A stretch of 64,000 bases of DNA from Thermoflexus sp. (GTDB lineage: Bacteria > Chloroflexota > Anaerolineae > Aggregatilineales > Aggregatilineaceae), in the NCBI GenBank assembly GCA_020724465.1, contig DYGX01000006.1, positions 131,603 through 195,602 of the forward strand, read 5' to 3'. Numbering within the stretch: position 1 is the stretch's first letter; every line of letters starts with the position of its first letter. The notes below the pieces were generated by a model. The model did not search any database, was not told the origin of the DNA, and saw only the letters and a program-made list of their open reading frames with translations. Of this stretch, positions 61,755 through 64,000 are shown in pieces. The position numbers and the translations under genes are program-made.

Positions 61755-63650
61755 ATGTTTCCCGAACGCACGGCTGTTGTGGACACGACGCGCAGCCCTT
61801 ATGCACGTCTCCGCCCGATTCCGGCCGGGGCCGTCCGGCTGGAAGGCGGGTTCTGGCAGGCCCGCCGGGCGGCCAACACGGCTGCCGGCATTCCGCAGCA
61901 GTTCGACATCCTCAAAGCGCGCGGCGCGCTGGAGAACTTCCGCCGGCTGGCCGCGGGCATCGAAGCCAACACAGAAGACTTTGTCTTCCGCGACAGCGAC
62001 CTCTACAAGTGGATGGAAGCCGCCGCCTACGCCTTGCTCGACGACGATCCACAGACGGCGGTCATCCGCGCCCGGCTCGACGAGGCGATCGACGCCGTTT
62101 TGCCTGCCCAGGGCGCCGACGGGTACCTCAACACCTATTTCGGCAACGACCCGAGCCGCCGCTTCCACAACATCGCCGTCGATCACGAGCTGTACTGCGC
62201 GGGGCATTTCATCCAGGCGGCCATCGCGCATCACCGCGTCACCGGCGAGCGCCGCCTGCTCGACGCCGCGATCCGCTTCGCGGATTATCTGACGACCGTC
62301 TTCGGACCCGGCCTGCGCCAGGAGCCGCCCGGCCATCCGGAGATCGAGCTGGCCCTCGTCGAGCTGTACCGCGAGACGGGTGAGCGGCGCTATCTGGATC
62401 TGGCCGGCTTCTTTCTGGAGCGCATCGGCATCGCGGATTTCACACGCTTCGAGGGACACGCCGTCCGCGCGGCGTACTGCGCCGCCGGCGCGACCGACTA
62501 CTTCCTGGAAACAGGCGATCCGCGCTGGCGTGACGGGCTGGAGCGCCAGTGGGACGATATGGTTCGCACCAAGCTGTACGTCACCGGCGGGATCGGCGGG
62601 CGCTATCGCGGCGAGTCGGTCGGCACGGCCTACGAGCTGCCCAACCAGCGCGCCTATGCCGAAACCTGCGCCGCGCTGGCGACGATTTTCTGGAACTGGC
62701 GCCTGATGCAGATCGCGGGCGAGGCGCGCTACGCCGACGAGCTGGAGCGCACGCTGTACAATGGCGCGCTGGCGGGCGTCTCGCTGGACGGCACGCGCTA
62801 CTTCTACGTCAATCCGCTGGCCGATCATGGCCAGGCCGAGGGCGATCCCTGGTATCCGTGGGCGCGGCGCGAGCCGTACCAGCGCCAGACCGATTTCCCT
62901 TGCAACTGCTGCCCGCCCAACGTCGAGCGGTTCCTCGCCTCGCTGCCGGGGTACTTCGCCAGCACCAGCGACGACGGCCTCTGGGTCCACCTCTACGACG
63001 CGGCGCGCATCCGCTGGCGGCTGGCGGACGGCACGCCCTTCACCCTGACGCAGCACACACGCTATCCCTGGGACGGCACGATCACGCTGGCGATTGAGCC
63101 GGAGCGCGCCGCCGAGTTCACACTCTACCTGCGCATCCCGGCCTGGGCGCCCGCTGCCACCCTCACGCTGAATGGCGAACCTGCCCCCGGTGCCGCGCCG
63201 CAGCCGGGGCGCTATCTGGCGCTGCGCCGCACCTGGCAGCCCGGCGACCGCGTCTCGCTGGCGCTGGACATGCCCGTCACCCTGCTCGAAGCCGACGCAC
63301 GCGTGCCGGAGACGCGCGGCAGTGTCGCGGTGCAGCGCGGCCCGGTCATCTACTGCGCCGAAGGGGTCGACCACGGCGGGGCGGACGTGCGCTTTGCCCG
63401 GCTGGATGCCAGCACGCCGCTGGTGCCGCATTTCGAGGCGGACCTGCTCGGCGGGGTGACGGTGCTCGACGGCGCGGGGTGGTTGCTGGCGGACGAATCG
63501 CCACCCCCGGCGCTTTACCGCCCGCGCGGCCAGCGCCCGCCGGACGTGCTGCGCCCCGCCCGGCTGCGGCTGGTGCCATACTACGCCTGGGCCAATCGCG
63601 GCCCGACCTCGATGGCTGTCTGGCTGCTGCTGGACGGGAGCGGGATATGA
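61755..63650 (+). CDS. GH127 family protein (beta-L-arabinofuranosidase-like)
   Basis: A 631-residue enzyme of the GH127 type. The (alpha/alpha)6 barrel (about 1-410) ends in the zinc-site PCNCCPPNVERF, whose Cys residues include the proposed nucleophile, and NQRAYAETCAALA holds the catalytic Glu region. C-terminal beta domains follow. It removes beta-L-arabinofuranose from plant glycans and glycoproteins. GGGAG lies 8 bases before ATG 61755. No signal peptide; cytoplasmic. It lies 37 bases after lacI. Confidence 0.9.
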   Translation: MFPERTAVVDTTRSPYARLRPIPAGAVRLEGGFWQARRAANTAAGIPQQFDILKARGALENFRRLAAGIEANTEDFVFRDSDLYKWMEAAAYALLDDDPQTAVIRARLDEAIDAVLPAQGADGYLNTYFGNDPSRRFHNIAVDHELYCAGHFIQAAIAHHRVTGERRLLDAAIRFADYLTTVFGPGLRQEPPGHPEIELALVELYRETGERRYLDLAGFFLERIGIADFTRFEGHAVRAAYCAAGATDYFLETGDPRWRDGLERQWDDMVRTKLYVTGGIGGRYRGESVGTAYELPNQRAYAETCAALATIFWNWRLMQIAGEARYADELERTLYNGALAGVSLDGTRYFYVNPLADHGQAEGDPWYPWARREPYQRQTDFPCNCCPPNVERFLASLPGYFASTSDDGLWVHLYDAARIRWRLADGTPFTLTQHTRYPWDGTITLAIEPERAAEFTLYLRIPAWAPAATLTLNGEPAPGAAPQPGRYLALRRTWQPGDRVSLALDMPVTLLEADARVPETRGSVAVQRGPVIYCAEGVDHGGADVRFARLDASTPLVPHFEADLLGGVTVLDGAGWLLADESPPPALYRPRGQRPPDVLRPARLRLVPYYAWANRGPTSMAVWLLLDGSGI

Positions 63651-63673
63651 CAGGCACCGCGTGATCCTGTATG

Positions 63674-63687
63674 ATGATACGTATAAA
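63674..63687. promoter_or_regulatory. LacI-type operator 3 (before GH38 gene)
   Basis: ATGATACGTATAAA matches operator 1 at 12 of 14 positions. It is in the gap between the GH127 and GH38 genes, 69 bases before the GH38 start. Confidence 0.65.
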
Positions 63688-63755
63688 CGCGTACCTTCCC
63701 GTGCCGGGACGCGCTCCCGGCCCGCGCTTGCCTTGTCGCAAGGACACAAACCACA

Positions 63756-64000
63756 ATGACACCCTATCACGCCACGCTGGTCAGCCATACCCACTGGGAC
63801 CGCGCCTGGTACGTGACCTTTCAGGAATACCGCATCCGGCTGGTGCGCCTGGTGGACCGGCTGCTCAGGTTGCTGGACGACAACTCCGATTTCCGCGTGT
63901 TCATGCTCGACGGCCAGATGAGCGTGCTCGAAGATTATCTTGAGGTCCGCCCCGAGCGCGCCGCCGCGCTGCAAGCCCACACCCGCGCCGGCCGGATCCA
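63756..64000 (+). CDS. alpha-mannosidase, GH38 (3' end missing)
   Basis: Only the first 81 codons are in the window. They read TLVSHTHWDRAWYVTFQEYR, LLDDNSDFRVFMLDGQMSVLEDYLEVRPER, the N-terminal signature of GH38 alpha-mannosidases; the His and Asp of HTHWD bind the catalytic zinc. AAGGA lies about 11 bases before the ATG. It would remove alpha-mannose from N-glycan- or mannan-type sugars and probably belongs to the LacI regulon. Confidence 0.9.
   Translation, partial: MTPYHATLVSHTHWDRAWYVTFQEYRIRLVRLVDRLLRLLDDNSDFRVFMLDGQMSVLEDYLEVRPERAAALQAHTRAGRI

Overview
The window is a GC-rich (about two-thirds GC by eye) bacterial chromosome segment, densely coding, with many GTG starts, clear Shine-Dalgarno (SD) motifs and short intergenic gaps. 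The mix of genes points to Chloroflexota, probably an Anaerolineae-type heterotroph: lipoproteins with Thr/Pro-rich stalks, a Flp-type pilin, T-box control of trp, paired acyl-CoA dehydrogenases, and sugar ABC transporters with large glycoside hydrolase operons. This assignment is inference; no rRNA or tRNA gene was seen.

Layout. 1-2.5 kb: 3' end of a sensor histidine kinase, then a thiolase. 2.6-18.7 kb: mostly single genes, namely a PlsC-type acyltransferase, several secreted or lipoprotein genes, a CoiA-like protein, a DsbA-like oxidoreductase, an acetylxylan-esterase-like hydrolase, a SlyD-type isomerase, a PAP2 membrane protein, an aminotransferase, an inositol-phosphatase-like enzyme and a WD40 protein. 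19-22.1 kb: a TetR repressor with two acyl-CoA dehydrogenases in one operon behind a 24-bp palindromic operator. 22.2-26.4 kb: a lipoprotein, a 48-residue Flp pilin, a KDPG-aldolase-like gene, a tandem hotdog thioesterase and an endonuclease III homologue. The last two converge on an inverted array of 10-bp repeats.

26.4-34.1 kb (minus strand): complete trp operon trpE-G-D-C-F-(GNAT)-B-A, preceded by a tryptophan T-box riboswitch with UGG specifier, T-box sequence and intrinsic terminator. 34.7-44.9 kb (plus strand, divergent): a complete aromatic operon aroH-aroF-tyrA-aroA-aroE-tyrS-aroC-aroK-aroB-aroQ-pheA. It covers all seven shikimate steps plus the Phe and Tyr branches and tyrosyl-tRNA synthetase. 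In front of it lies what looks like a ribosome-mediated attenuator: a 44-codon leader peptide with eight aromatic codons in ten (W-V-W-F-G-F-Y-F-Y-F), mutually exclusive RNA pairings and a strong terminator. This leader is the most striking finding of the window. Two neighbouring operons of one pathway would then sense aromatic tRNA charging in two unrelated ways.

44.9-64 kb: a carbohydrate-utilisation locus. The minus-strand operon, read from 59.7 down to 44.9 kb, encodes a sugar-binding protein, two permeases, a membrane spermidine-synthase-like protein, a putative TIM-barrel hydrolase, a beta-helix protein, a GH2 and a GH65 enzyme. Facing it are a YesL-like membrane protein, a LacI regulator, a GH127 enzyme and the start of a GH38 alpha-mannosidase. 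The second permease carries an unusual insertion of about 355 residues between its first two membrane segments. Three copies of a TTTATACGTATAAA-like palindrome lie before the transporter operon, the lacI gene and the GH38 gene and probably define the LacI regulon. No transporter ATPase is present.
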